Assembly: GCA_013399855.1 (NCBI GenBank)
Contig: VXAY01006780.1
Coordinates: 2,644,547 to 2,708,546, forward strand
Length of the DNA: 64,000 nt
From: Oxyruncus cristatus
Taxonomy: Eukaryota > Chordata > Aves > Passeriformes > Cotingidae
Direction of reading: 5' to 3'
Positions 13,678-28,600 of this stretch are shown piece by piece. Within the stretch, counting starts at the first letter, position 1; each line of letters begins with the position of its first letter. Both the position numbers and the translations under genes were made by a program. The notes beneath the pieces were generated by a model, which had not been told where the DNA came from, made no database searches, and saw only the letters and a list, made by a program, of their open reading frames with translations.

Positions 13678-16600
13678 CTGGAAAATAACAGTTCTAATTA
13701 AAATACTGTTCTTTCAGTTCTTTAAAAACATTATTCCTTCTGTATTTTGATTATTAATGATGCATACATGCCCTAAAACACGACCTTTTATAGAATTAAA
13801 ACTTCATTAAACCTTATGAATAGAGTTTTCTCCAGCTTGCTGCCTTGAGTACTCCCCTGGGACCATGTTTTGAGCATCAGAGCCCAACCTGGCACACAAA
13901 CATGCACTTATTAGTCTAATTAATTAATTGTTATAATACTACTAACCTGTTACATGTTGATGAACTTCAGCTGTCCCATTAGATGCATAAAGGAAAAATA
14001 AATAGCATAAAAGATTTAACCACAGACAGCTAATAGAAAGACCAGACTATCAGGAAAGATGAGAAGCCAAGCTGTAAATACTTTTGTAAATAAGAACAAC
14101 CACAAGTGTCAAGCTTCAGTTTGAGACTTTAAAGCTTCCACGATGGAAAGAAACATCAGGTTTCATTTTTTTCCCCAGTTCTATAAAAACCTACTCAGAA
14201 CATGAAAGCAATCAGCTAATGGTGGCAAGGATGTGATTTAGTATAATTCAGAGCTCTCACTCACCTATTAAGTGTAGGAATGATGAATGGGATGTACAGA
14301 GTCAGCAATGCAGCTCCATGATTTACCTACCTTGTCTTTATAGAACAATGAAGTTTCTCATGACTAACCTGTATAAACTCAGGAATATAGGCACTTTTTC
14401 AAAAAGTTATTGTCCTTTTTCACAACTGAATGACAGGAGAAGTCTACCTTTTGTTCTGGAAGGGAAACTCCCACGGTGGGCTCATCCACAAGTGACTCAC
14501 TGCCATCATCAAAGAGTCGTCGACAGCAAACCAGTGTAAATGGGGGTGGCACTTTCTTGAGGAAAGTGACTGCCTCCCGCCGGGATTTTCCATACAGCTG
14601 GACTCCATTTACCTATACAGAAGGGAAACACCAAGAGAATTAAAGGATATCAACCAAATTCTTTTATTTAGGGATTTTTTTTTCCCCCTCATATATTTCT
14701 TTCCCCACCTGAGTGTGAAAGTCTAATTTTACCTAGGGATTCTGGCACAGCTTGCAGAGTTTTATTACCTTCTGAAGAATGTATACATTATTATAAGACT
14801 TAAACTTCATCTGCAAGATGTTGTAACTTCTGACTGCTACATCATGTCTCTTCAGCTTCCTCAAACTTCTTTCCTGTGCAGGGCCAGGAGTTGGACTCAA
14901 TGATCATGATGGGTCCTTTCCAACTCAGCATACTCTATGATTCTATTTTTCCTAGCCTAAATCTTTCCTGGAATTCTTTCTTTCTCATCTGTTTCTTTGT
15001 TAGGGAATTTTTTTTTAGCATTAGGCTTAAGCATTTGAATTTAAAAAGAAGTTAACTTTTCTACAGTATTTTGAGAAAACACAGGTTCTGAGCTCTAATC
15101 AAAAAATTGAAGTCAGAACTAGCACAACTAGGTTTAACAGTTGGATTCAATGACCTTAGAGATGTTCCAACCCTAATAACTCTATGATTCTACCTTTGCC
15201 AGTTTAAAACGTAACAAAGTGGTTGAAACTAAAACCGATCCTACAGAAAACATGCCAGGATGTTTACATAGTAAAAGAAGAAACCAACTGCAGTAAGTAA
15301 TTAATCAGAAAACTGTGACAAGGTTCAAAGCTTACCATCCGATAAGCTTGAGATCCTGAGTGACAACAGAAGACCATAAGGCTATTGTTAATGGATGTTT
15401 TAAACCACAGACTTTGAAACAGAAAAGATAAATAGATTAGATAGATAGATAATGCTGCTTTAAAAATGGGATACTGCAATTGCACTTTTTTTGCCGATGG
15501 TGGCTGCCCCATCCCTGGAAGTGTTCAAGGCCAGGTTGGACAGGGCTTGGAGCAACCTGGGATAGTGAAAGGTGTCCTTGCCCATGGCAGGGGCTCTAAC
15601 TAGGTAAGCTTTAAGGGTCCCTTTCAACCCAGACCATTCTGTGATTCTGCGACTGTACTTCCTCAGGAAAATAACATGCAGTATCCTGAGGGTACATCTA
15701 TTTGGACCACAGGGGTATCCCTAAACACAAGAAAAGCAGAATGTTAGTAGCTGTCAGTGATGGGAACATCATCTATCTTGACCAGTACCGCAGCCCCAAA
15801 AGAGCAGGAATTTGATCTAATTAGTGCTGTGGACTCAATCCCGACATCTCTTGTGTTTCAGGGATTTCCTTCAGGCTGCCTCAAGTCTGCTCTCATGACC
15901 AAATGTCCAAAGTTGCTGGAGTGCAATCACCGGTTTAGGTGGAAATCCAGCACACATCATCCAAGTCACTCCACAGGAACCAAAGCACAGTAAGCAGGGA
16001 TAATCGAAGATACTCTTCAATACTTCCCTCCACACCCAAACTGCAGATGAACCCGCATTTGATTCTAGAAAACAGAGCACGAAAACATGCAACATACATG
16101 TGCACACCTCTGTACAATGAGCCTCTCCATATACTTCTCAGATCTCGATGTTTAGAAGGATTCAATCATATGCAAGGCTACATAGAAAGCTCACTTTAGC
16201 CAACATTTTCCTCCTGATCACCTCTATTTTTTCTCCCCCACTTTGTGCTTTTTGCAGTGTAAATTTAGTTTATACTGCTGGGAAACACAAAGTTCTTCTC
16301 ACACTATATCCCAGGCAAGGAGAAAAATTGAGAGTGGTGTAACCAGCCTCCACCATGGTAAGATGAACTGCTCTGGGTTTTTTCTGCAAGAATTACAGCA
16401 AGTGCTGAGCTATCAGACTAATCCATTAGTTAATTATTTAAGAAGAAGGATCTACGCGTAAGGATTTTTTAATGCATTGAGAGTGGCAGTGTGTGGTGGA
16501 AAGTTACCAGCACTTCTCAGCATCCTGTGATTGATGGGGAAGAGCTACCCTGCACTCCCCAGCAGACATGGGGACTCCCATTTCTTCTTCGGCAGCTGCC

Positions 16601-19600
16601 AGAAATCAGCCTCTAAGCAGGCAAGGTGCCCTACCCCTACACCCATTCATTCACCACCCCACTCCAGTGAATTGTGCCATCAAATAGGAGTGAAATTTTA
16701 CAACAAAACCAGAAGGACACAAAGCCTGTTACTCCTAAAACAGAACACAATGAAATTACCTAAAATTAAGGTCGGAGGAGGAATATCATGCTTCCTATCA
16801 TAATTCAAACACATCATTAAAACTAATCAACATTCAACCCCACTATATATTAAAAAAAAAATTCCTTGCCAATCGTATTTTAATCCCAACTCTATCAGGC
16901 CCAGGCAGGGCTAATTGTTTGGGGAATGAGGCTGTCACTTTTTCCACTGCAAACTCCTACTTAAGGGGATTTATAACTTGGCTGCAAAAACATACTCTGG
17001 GCTAAACTGGGCACATAAAGCTTTGGCCCCGGAGCACATTTTTATTTTGTTGGGGTTTTTTTTCCAGCTACAGAGTAGAAAATAATTTATGCTCACTAGG
17101 TCTGGACATACCTGTGAACTTAACTGTAAGTATACAGTAATACATAAAACTGTTAAATATATGCAATTAAAGTTTCCTAAGTTACTCTACAGCACTGCAT
17201 TATTGCTTTTTGTATACAATTTTTTGTTTAGTGGCCAAGGAATTTAAACTACACTTCCAGCATTCCATTAATCCTTTCCTTCAGGAATCAAGATATCCTC
17301 CATTAAGCCATAAGAAAATGTTTTAGGTCTTAGTGATATCAGTATGAATTTTTGATGTTAAAAGGTGAATAAGTAAAGCAAAATAGCCGCACACCTAACA
17401 AATCAATCTTTCCGAAGGCCTTATTCTGTTCCCATTAAATGTTCTTTGCATCCACTAAAAAAGGTTCAAATATCCCACAAATGTTCAAATATTCCACAAA
17501 GAGCAGGAATTTGATAGGATATTAATGTCTTTTCACTTGCAGGCTGGGATACTAATAGATACACGTACACACACACACACACAAAATAGGTATTATTTTA
17601 ATATTTTCAAATAATTATTTTACCTGAGCAAATAGGTCTGGTGTGACTCTCATAAGTTTAAAACTGCCTCAATACCTCTTTATACATATTTAAACAAACT
17701 GATATACTTGCTCATACAAATGTGTTTCAACACTCAGCAAGCAAGTTATAATGTGTAACTGGAACCACTATTCCTAAAACTGTTGTAAATTTTTTAGGAG
17801 TGACAAATATTCAAAAAGATTATCTACCACAAAAGCTAACGCCAACTTGTGCAAGTGACTGAACTACAGGACTACAAATAATTCAACACAAATATTATCT
17901 GTGCCCTTATATCTCTTGATACTCTTGTCAAAACATTTCAGGAAAAAACCTCACATGAAGTCACTAGGAGGTCACAAAAATCTGGTATTTTGTCCAGAAA
18001 GGAGGAAGGAAACAGGAAAGAAAATGAATGTGAATTCCAAAGCACTACTCTGCTTCCACAATTAACTCTGGAATACTCCTATTGCACAAACAGAGCCAAA
18101 TTAGAATTTAATACAAGCATTTTGAAGAAGGTCAAGCAAACAGGAAATACATCAGGTTCCATTTTGGGCAGGTTCTGTTTTGTTTCTTACCTCCAGAAGT
18201 TCATCCTCCAGTTGCAGGAGGCCAAGTGTTGCAGCTGAACCATCTGAAGCAATTGATGATATATAATGATGTCCATCAAACGTGTCAAGCTCAACACCTA
18301 ATCTCAAAGCGTGGATGGGTAATAGCTGCCAAAAGAGAAGTATATATATAAGTACAAACTTTATCTACCACAATTTAAACACATTGAGGATTCAGGAACT
18401 CGCCAAACTGAAGTAAACACACAGTAAGATGATTAACTCTTCATGGTGACACTGCTAGCACCACTGCTCAAGTGCCTGTAATTTCTCTTTTACAAACTGT
18501 TTGCACAGATAAAAACAACCAGACTGCTCTTTGGGGGCAAAAGCAATGTGAACTGTATCAGGGTGTGGTGGGGTTGTATTAAAAGGTTCATTTGTCCATG
18601 TTAAGAAAAGGTATTGGATCAGTCCAGAAGATAAGCAGAATATTAGCAGCCTTTTTTTGGAAAAGATAGAGCCACAAACCCATCAAATTCCTGCAATGCA
18701 TCTGGAATTGTGTCATGTCCTTCTAGGATTACTCTGCTAACATATGCCATGAAGGAAATCACCACGTAAGTCATACCTTCGAGTACTTCTGGAGCTCTGA
18801 ATCATCTGTAATGGGCATATCCACATTCACAACCTAAAAATTGGACATCAGAACATTTTTCAAAAGCAGGACAATAAAGACTTTACCAGAACCATGAATT
18901 CTGGCAAAAAAACTCATGAAAAAAAATAAACTATACTTAAACAAAGTCACATGGATGCAAAATAATTTTAAACAAATGTTAGAAAAATCTTGCAGGCACA
19001 GAACATTTACAAGTAGGAATGTGGTAATTATGCACCATTAGCAGACTCCAATATTATCCTATTCCTGAAGCTCAAATGCCAATTTTAGTCAAGTTCAGTA
19101 ATCCTGTGTAAGCACAAAATGCCATTATGTTTGACACAAATACCCAAACGGACTTGCCAATCAGAATTCGAAAGTACTATAGCTTAAGTTATTTATCTCA
19201 GGCTATACTGCAGCCATCTAACATCTAGACTAACCCACCATCTTCTGCAGCAGGTTTCTAACATGGCTTGAAATATATGAGTTTAATTACCAAATTTGAC
19301 TGTGAAGTGGATTATTTAAAACAGTGCCAGGAAATTCCTTCAGTATATTTTTATTCTTTTTAATATTAATAAAATAACTATGTTCACCACCAGTTTTCTT
19401 GTAATGTTCTTCCTTAACACAACTGAGTTATCAGGAATCTTAAAAGGTTATTTACTCCAATTCTGAATGCACTAAGATGACATAGAATCATAGAACGGTT
19501 TGGGTTGGAAGGGACACTAAAGATCATCTAGTTCCAACCTATGGCCCAGGGCGGGAGTTTGGGACACTGAAGTGGAGTATGTTTGACAGGAAAGCTACAC

Positions 19601-22600
19601 TTGTTAAACCTGGAAAATACATAACCTTACAAAAAAATCGGGTTATTTTCCTTTGGAAATTACTAGGTTGACAAAGTATCTATGAAACAATACTAAGCCT
19701 CAGATTTTTCTTTTGGATTTATTTTAAACAGGGCTTCCAGGATCTTGTTTTCCAGTACCTAGGTTGTTTTTCCCAACAGACAGTATCCAACTCATGTCTA
19801 TCCAGTTGTAATTAAATGAACCTATGACTGATACCTCCTCAGTTTGACTGCTCATGCAGTATCTGGCCACTAACACTACTCGGTCGCACATCCTTGCCCA
19901 GCATTTCAGTTCCTTCCGTTGCTACCACAAAGGATCAGCAACACAGAAGCCATGAGGGACACCAAACCCCCTCTCTTCAAACATCTATTTCCTCTGAAAA
20001 TAAATTCTCTGAGAGAATACTGTAGGCACCTTTAGGGTGACTTTGTGGGAGCTGCGTGTAGGAGTGAGAATGGTGTGACACAGGGACCGGTGTGTCACAG
20101 GCTGAAATCAAACTGAACGTTGTTATTGAACACAATTAAGCCAGAGCAGAGGTAGGTACAGACAACAAGAATCACAAGATGTCTTTCAAAATGGGGTGCC
20201 TCAAGAATTTCCTTCTGTTATTTAAAAGGCCCAATCATTACCATTTTCACTCCTGACATTTAGCTGGCGGCAGCCGAAGAAGAATTAGAAATGGCCTGTT
20301 TCACCAGCTAAGCAGGTTTCCGTCCTCTGTGGGAAGTGTGATGGCGCTAAGGGAAGTAATACCAGCCTCTTGAAATGTAAGGATGGGAATACCAAGCAAC
20401 TGAAGTGGGCAGCCAAACAGATTTATTGCATCATGTACATAATCTTACACGAGCTTCAGATCTTAAAGGAGTGCTAATGGAAAAGAGGAGAAGCGAGTTT
20501 CTCAAGGCAATTCTTAAAGCTACTTTAAATCTTCCAGCAAGTGACTGGAACGATGGTTACTCCAAGTAGTAAAAGTAAGTGTCTCTAAATCAACTGGACA
20601 AGCATTGCAAAGACAAACAGGGCATTTTCTTGGTGGTGGTGAGAATTTTTTAAGGCTTAGGGAAGAACACTGGCTGAAGTCTTTTATCTCTACTTACTGG
20701 CTCACCCAGCACTGAAAAGCAGAAGTGAATTACAATTTCCATCAACTCCTCATGACAGTTCATCAAAACAATCTTTTGCTTGACAATTGTTTAATACAAA
20801 ATGAAGAAATACCTAATAGACACTGGCACCACAAAGTTACACTACTGAGAATTACTTCCTATTTTCCCAGCATGTTTGAAAACTGTTCTTTCATTCTTCA
20901 AATAAAACTGTGAGATTCATGTGAAAACAGGAGCTCTATCCTGAGCCTTTCTTTTCCCAGTGCACAACAGAACAAACAGATCATGAATGAAATAATAAAA
21001 ATATTTTAAGTGGCTGCTATGATGTAGATTTAAAAGGACAGTTGATTTTCTTGAATCACTGTTCCTGTGTAGTATAAGAACAGTATCCATACAAACAAAA
21101 TAAAAGAACAACAAAAATCCTAACTCATTATAACATATATTTCAACCTTGATGTTACAGGAAAGAAAATTTGATGTAACTGATCTGTTCCAAACACTAAA
21201 CTGTTTTATAAACAGCCTGTAAGCTCACAGATCTGTAATTTAAAGAAATAACATTCATGATGTAGTTTATTGAAATATAACATACCATAACTTCATATTC
21301 TGGTCCCAGCATGTTTTCCCACTTGGATTTTAGTTCATGTGCTGGAGCAAGTGGGACTCTTCCTAAATATGAAAGCGAGTATTAAATTTACAAGCATATT
21401 GTACAATCAGAAGTACATTTACTTCTAAACACTTCAATAAAAATTCAGTGTAAATAAAAGATTAGAGGGAATAATCCCCAAAAGGAAAGCACATTAAGCT
21501 GAGTCTATCAAACAGTACAAATCAAAAATGTCTTTCTTAGGAAAACAATGCAAAATGTCAGTTCCTGCTAATGTGTGATTTATTCAGCTGAGAAGCAGAA
21601 GAGGTGATGCTTGATGATGAGATGCGAGTTTTGTACCATACAGTACTGTAAATAAATCATTCCTTCAGGCTGCAAAAACAAATTTCACACGACTTCATAA
21701 TTTGCTGCTATAAAAACCCTTTGCCACTCCAGGGAAACATCATCTCCCACCCAAATGAACCCCCTTAAGAAGTAAAACACCTGACAAGATATTGCTGTTA
21801 TTGAGGGGCTGTGTCAGCACAATGCAGGCACAGACTTTATTTATACATTTGGCAGGTATAAAGGCTTGTCTACTTTAATTAGGCCAGTAAGTAACATGAG
21901 CTTTAATATAAGCTCCAGTTCTAAACCAGTCTTCCGTGGGAACTTGGCTATCTTGACATTTATATCTTTTCAGCTTTCTTACTTATGCAACCAAGGCAGT
22001 ATTACAGTCATGTAAGACAATTTGACAGAGCTAGACAGCAGAAAATGACTGGCTGCCCTGCGTTTGACCTCATCCAGAAGCTCAGTTCACATATAAAGTT
22101 CCAGGCCAGAGCAATGTGTAACTGGTAAGAATCAAACTCTACAGCAAATTCCATCCAGCAGCTACAGCAGCAGCAACTGGGGGCTGAATTACCAAAATCT
22201 GGTTTTTTTCCCCCCTGAATGACTGCAGTAGTTTGTCAGATGTCTAGACAAGGCACAGAGCACTCAGTATTGCAGATGTGTCACACTGAAATTTGGAATG
22301 TAAATCACAGACTCATATTTTGCACACAAACCAGTAAGTAAAATACCTCAAGAGGGGAAGTTTGAAGTCTACCTACCAGCTAAAGCCTGCATAAATGACA
22401 TGTCAAGCTGCCTCTGCTTTCAACACCTTGGTACAATGCAAAGATAAAGCCTTGCTATACAATCCTCATTACTTCATGTTATAAATTTGATGCTTGTTAA
22501 AAAAAAAGATGTAAGATAACTTCTACAACAACAGAACCCATCACTGTATCTCTTCTGCTCACCTTCAGTAGTGCCAGACAGGTAAATTCTGTGTGATCTG

Positions 22601-25600
22601 CACCGAGAAACCCCATTCCTCAGAGCCTAACAACTGAGATTTCATTTGGAAATATCCAGAGCATCTTTAACGTACAGGCTCAAAGAGATACAGATATTCC
22701 AGAATGCCAACAAACCTGATAGCTATTTTCTGCGACCAAAAAGACATCACACCAAGATTAAAAACTTGAGTTTGTAAATACAGGCCACAATTCTTTCTGA
22801 AATAAATTATCTCCTTAAAAAAAAGGCAGACAAATTGTCCTGAAATTCTTTCCCTCACTGAAATTTAATTAAAGTTTCTAATGTGAGCCTTGTTATCAAG
22901 CACAGGCTGATCACTATCTTTCCCACCCAGTTATAGCAAAACCAGAACACCAGTAGATTCTTCTACTCCTTCTATTTGCAGAAATATATAGGGACAAAAA
23001 TTCCTTAGTCTGTCTTTCTGCTATTACAAAGTTACAATAGCGTGAACACACAGGACCTAAGCACCTGCAATCCCCTGTGCAGCCAAATATAGATTTTAAG
23101 GTTCACCAGGAGTAATGAATCTCTGGGTCAAGCTCAAAGTTCAGTGTATGCTGTGTTCAGCTGGCTGAATACAGATTTTTTTGTCACTTCCAAAACACAT
23201 TACCAAAATCTCTGAGTTGTTCAGAGCAGGTGCTGATGCACGTCTCCATTTGAAGTTTTCCCCTTTCTTTCTTTCTTTCCTTCAAACACACTTTGAAGTC
23301 TTTGCTCGTAACTTCCTCAGAACTGTGGAAATGTTGGCTGAAGGGATTTGGATTGAATATATTCAATTCCAATGGTATCACTCAATTCACTTAGAATGTT
23401 CCATTCTCCCCAAACAGCTTTTTCCACATGGCAGCTAATAAGAAGTTTCTTTCTAGTCTCTCATCCAGCTGAATTCCTCATGACCTGACATATGTCCCAT
23501 GTCTTTTTATAATGTGTCAGGCCTCAGAACACAAAACCACACCACCACTTCCCAGGGACAGCTTTCATTAGCAACTTTCAGCATATTTAGTCTGTCCTTC
23601 TGCCTGCACTTCCATACAGTTTTTCGTTTCTAATTAGCAAGCATCAAGAATAAACCAAAAATGCATGGCACAAATCATATTTTCTGGTCAAAACTGGGAT
23701 CTTTTCTTCTTGCAATTTCCTCATGGTTTGACAAACTTACTAATGCCCTATCTTTACCTGCCCTACTGCTGGATCTTTTTGCCCAGACACCTTCAAGCTC
23801 CTGACTCACTGGATATCATTGTATATCTAGGTTCTGAGTACTCCTGCAAGGCAAGAGAAAGCAGTTCTGCCCAGTTTGCAGCCTTGTTAATTAAGTTAAT
23901 TGCTTCTATGCTGCTAGCACAGAGTTTCAGGCCTTGTGCACGTTGCATCCTAAACCATGTTGCCTTTGTAACAGAACTGCTTAAGCATGGTTTTACCTGG
24001 CCAGAATTACTACTTAATACCTCCCCAGGAAACACAATTTAATAAGAATTTCACACAACTGGGCTTAAAGGGAAGTAATACACATTTTATAAAACATACC
24101 TTTTACATTAAACTTCTAAAAGCATTTCCAGAGTTTAGTCAGAGCCTTAAATTAGCAGTATTTACTTTAGCACCAATATAATGAAGTGCCCATCACCACG
24201 TCCAAAATAAGCACCTATCTTCGGAATTGAAACTTGGCCATTAAATTCTATTCTGAGGTGAAATCTTAAACATCGTATTTCTGCAAGAGTAAAATTTGCA
24301 ACTTAAATATTTCAACTTTTTAACAGAGACACACGTACTTTATAGTTGCATAAAGCGTTTGCAAAACATTGTACCTGAAAGTTTTTCAGAGTGAAAACCA
24401 CAGTTTAATCGAGCAATGGGACTTGCTTCCCATTGCACTAAATGCTCCCAATTCACTACTCAGTTCCAAAGCCTTGTCCGTGGCATTTTCCTGCTGGTCA
24501 AGGAGGACCAGTACAGCTGATGGCATCAAGGGTTGTATCCAACTACAAACAACATCTTCAGTGTTTAAATTCTGGTATTCCAAGACACAGTGCGCACAAA
24601 CACATCATCCTATATTCTCCAAGGTAAAGGGAGCTTAGATACATGGGAGAATAGGAAAATCTCCTAGTACAAATGCTACATCATGCTCTGGGGAATGAAC
24701 GCGGTTCTACCACACTGCCCCTGCAAGGAACTGCCATGGGTCCAACACACCTTGAGACTAACAGAGTTTGTTACCTTCAAGCCAGGTCAAAGAAATTTTA
24801 GTTCCCAGTATAAGCTGAGCCCAGCACTGATACACCATATTTGCACAGCACCAGGTATTGGGTAATAAATCCCTCAGAGAGTTCTCTTTGCATCAGAACA
24901 GACACTTGCAGCCTGTGATAACCCAACCACCAGTGGTCAGGAGCTTACAGAGGTATTGTTCACTTCATTAGAAAAAGAAAATACTTTATTCAAAGGAAGT
25001 TCCACAGTAAAAAAAGACTATGTAAGTGATACAGGACGGCATGTGTTGCTCTTTTCCAGCCTCTGCTGCAGCGAGTCTAAATCCTTCTGGCTCTTCTGCC
25101 CCTAAATGCATCCTACTACTCAGCCCTTAAGTTATCAGTCCATTGTAACTACAAATCAATATGTGCTCTCCTATTCATACAGCTAAAACAATGCTTTGAT
25201 AACCTCAACTCTCAACTGCTTCTGTTCTGGCTTCCTATTTCTGGGAACACGCAAAAGTCACAACAAAGGATGTCTGGTTACAAGTCTTGGACAGAAAAGT
25301 AAAACAGAATGGAATATAGGAACTGCTACATTTCTCTCGTTTCCAGGTTGTCTTTAATACTGACAGATCTTCGACAATCATAGCAAAATCGTTATTCATT
25401 GACAGCCGTAATTTAGAATCCTCTATTACATCTACATATCTTAGAAACTACAAGGCATAAGGATAATTTATGCTGACTTTAACACAAGCTGTATAAATTC
25501 ACCCAGAAGTTCCTGTAGAAGAGCCCAGAAATCTCTAGGGGAATTGAAGTGTGCCTTCTGGAAAGACCTCCAATCCTGACTCTAAAAAGTCAGCTAAAAC

Positions 25601-28600
25601 CCAAAGCAATCCATGTCTTTGTGACCTGCCCCTATTGTCCATTTGCCTTTGCTGTTAAAAACATGCCTAATTGAATTCCAGCTATCAGGTCTTTATGCTT
25701 AAGACACAAGTTCTGATCAAGTTACTGCAGTGCCAAAAGAGGAAACTGCAACAAATTGGCATCAGGGATGTTGTACAGGAAACCAGAGGAATATTATGAA
25801 GGTCTATGAGGACAAGAAGATCTCACAATTATTCAGGTTGGAAAAGACTTCTAAGATCATCAAGTCCAACTATTAAGATGGATATGAGTGAGGTAACACT
25901 GGATCAGGAAATAAATATGAACTCCTAGGAGTTCCATCTCCTGCTGCTGCTCACCCAGCAATGTGGTACAGGGCCCTGGCAGCAGAGGAGGATGAACAAG
26001 TCTCTCTCAGAAGATCACTGGCAAGACACCTCAGGTCATCAGAGTAGGACCAGAACTAGAAAGAGGAATCACTAAGCTGGAGACCCACTGACCTTTCAGC
26101 TCTATAGAGTCTATGAGATCCATTCCAGAGTACTGAAAGGGCTGCACATCCACTGTTTATAACCTTAAAAAAACCCCTCCCAAAACTAAGGGGATTACAA
26201 TTGACTGGAAAAGGGCAAATTTTATGCAAGGAGGAAGATCCAGAGACTTATAGGCCCTGAGGTCATGAGATACTTCTTAGAATCCACTTCCAAAGACACA
26301 AATGAAGACAAATCAGGAACAGTCAATATAGATTTGCTAAATACGTGACCAATCTGACTGCAAGACGGCAGTGTGGGTGAACATGTAACACACTTCAACT
26401 TTCCTAAAACTTTTGACACCATTTACATCAGCATTCCCATTTGGAAACTGAGGAAACATAGGCTTAACAGGCTGAAAAACAGATGGAGCACAGGGTTTAA
26501 AGACAGTGTTCATGAATGGCTTGGCAGCCAGTTATGAGCAGAGGTGAATATCTACAGGTGATCCAGTGTCTTCATCAGCGATCCCCACGATGACACAGAA
26601 CGCATATTTTGGGGACAGGGTCGGGTGGGAGAGTTGATAGATCCAACAGGTAGTTTTACTTCTGAGGGAACTGAATAAAAAGCATTACAAGGCAAAAGTG
26701 GAAGATGGAATAAGCCATGACAGCCCACCAGTATTGAAAATGAATTAAAGACAGTTCCAAGGCTCAGAAGAGACACTGCAAGATATCCCATTTACCTGCT
26801 TTATATAGACTCTGCTGCTTTTCACTTTGAAGATTATCCTTCTGTTCTTGTTTTCCCTCATTCTTAGTGTCCACACTAATTTCAGTCCCTACAGCTCCAG
26901 GGGACACAAAGATTGGAACAGTTGGCTGCACTGTGAGAACAAATAAAAAAATCCAAATCATATGCTGCAAAATATAGGAAGTGGTAACACCACCTCATTA
27001 ATTCTGGGGGAGGAAGGGGTAGCTACACAGGAGTTTTGCACTCAATTTTCCTGAATTTCTTATTTTTGTGTCTTTCCATTTCTTCTTAAGTATCTCATTT
27101 TCTACAGTGTGCTTTTACAAAATCTAGGATCATGTGGTATCTAGTCCTAAATTGTTAAATGAGGTAACTGTAAATTGAGTGAAAAATAAAATCAGTTGCT
27201 AGAAAAAAAAAGGATTACCTCTATCTGAAGGTATTTCGGAAGAAATAGTAGAGGAAGGTTTCCTTCTAAGTAAAGTAAGACGTACAGTCTGTCCTGTGTT
27301 CCTCAATACCTCTACCACTTCTTGGTTGGTATAATCCTGGATATTAACCCCATCAACCTAAAACAAGAAAATTGTATCAAATACCAGTAATTGTGTTCCA
27401 TTCTTATGCTAGGTAGTGTAGTACCATACACTGTAAGCATCAGCCATATTATTTTGTGCAGGAATTATAGGGTTCTCCCAAGACAGTAGTATTTGCAAAA
27501 CAATCTCATTAAATCAGTTACATTTCACTAATGAGATAATATTTTCAAAATGCATTTTAAAAGGAAACAAAACAGTAATTTCTTGTCTTCATGGGGCAAC
27601 CACAAAACAGAATTTACTAATCTGATACACGTATGCACAGATTTTCCCTGATTTTTTTTTTTGTTTACAAAAAACAGCTTGACAAGGATTGGGGATTGCA
27701 GCTCCCCAGCAGAGCAGTCAACTTGGAACTCTGTTCATTATCACTGTTAGTTTTCCCACAGATTTCTAACATGCCCCACACAAGTATATATACACATCTG
27801 TTTGTTCAATCCATTCTGAACAGCCCAATTATTACATTTTCAGATATTTTAATTTATACCCAAAATACTCTGTTCACCTCGCTGTCAGATCATGTATCAA
27901 TAGGAGCTTTTCCTGAAGATAATATGTTGTACCAATTTTTGCTCTCACAAAGGAGAAGCTGATTTTGGAAGGTCTGGCATAGCACACATTTTGTAAGTAA
28001 TTTAAACTCATATCTCCATAAATATTATCTCTTAAAACAAAAAGACTGTGTAATTCATTCCTGCGTGTACTGTGAATGCAAAATTGGCTATTATTCAATT
28101 CACTGTTATTCAACATTTTTCCCCCATTTTTCTACACATAAAGCTTGGGATTTTAAACCTAATTTGTGACCATTAACATTTTGATTGCATCCACACTCCA
28201 CAGCCATTAAGGACCACAAACAATGTGCCACATCTTGCAAAATCTTAACCATCCTCAAATCACATGCAATTCAATTGGAAGTTATTGCTGCTCATCTATA
28301 CTGCAGGCCAAAAGCCAAGATTCTCCACTCTGAAACACTTTAATCCAAATGCTTGCCTCTTTCATAGTTAACTACTATTTACTACTTCTTTGAATATAAA
28401 ATGATACTTTAACCACAGCAAGCCAAAGCTCATTTCTGTCACAAATCTACCTAAACAAATACAAACCACCAAATTATTTCTTCCGCATAGCAGAGGAGGT
28501 TTAATTAATTTTTACAGTCTCTACTACATTGTTCTTTTACACTGAAATGTGTAATGAAGTACTAGTTCTACAGTAATATATATAGGAATAGTATTTTACT

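Larger units (their letters stand above)
14613..18190 (-). other. PATJ: PATJ intron 14
   Basis: About 3.6 kb holding three CR1 3' tails (14879, 15131, 15495), a short GATA repeat near 15431, a 19-nt tandem duplication at 17464 and a (CA)n at 17565. No further exon recognised. Confidence 0.8.
21363..26795 (-). other. PATJ: PATJ intron 11
   Basis: About 5.4 kb, the largest complete internal intron in the coding region. It has a TTTC run near 23267, a CR1 tail at 25825 and an old CR1 body at 26120-26700. No additional exon is needed: exons 11 and 12 join in frame. Confidence 0.8.
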
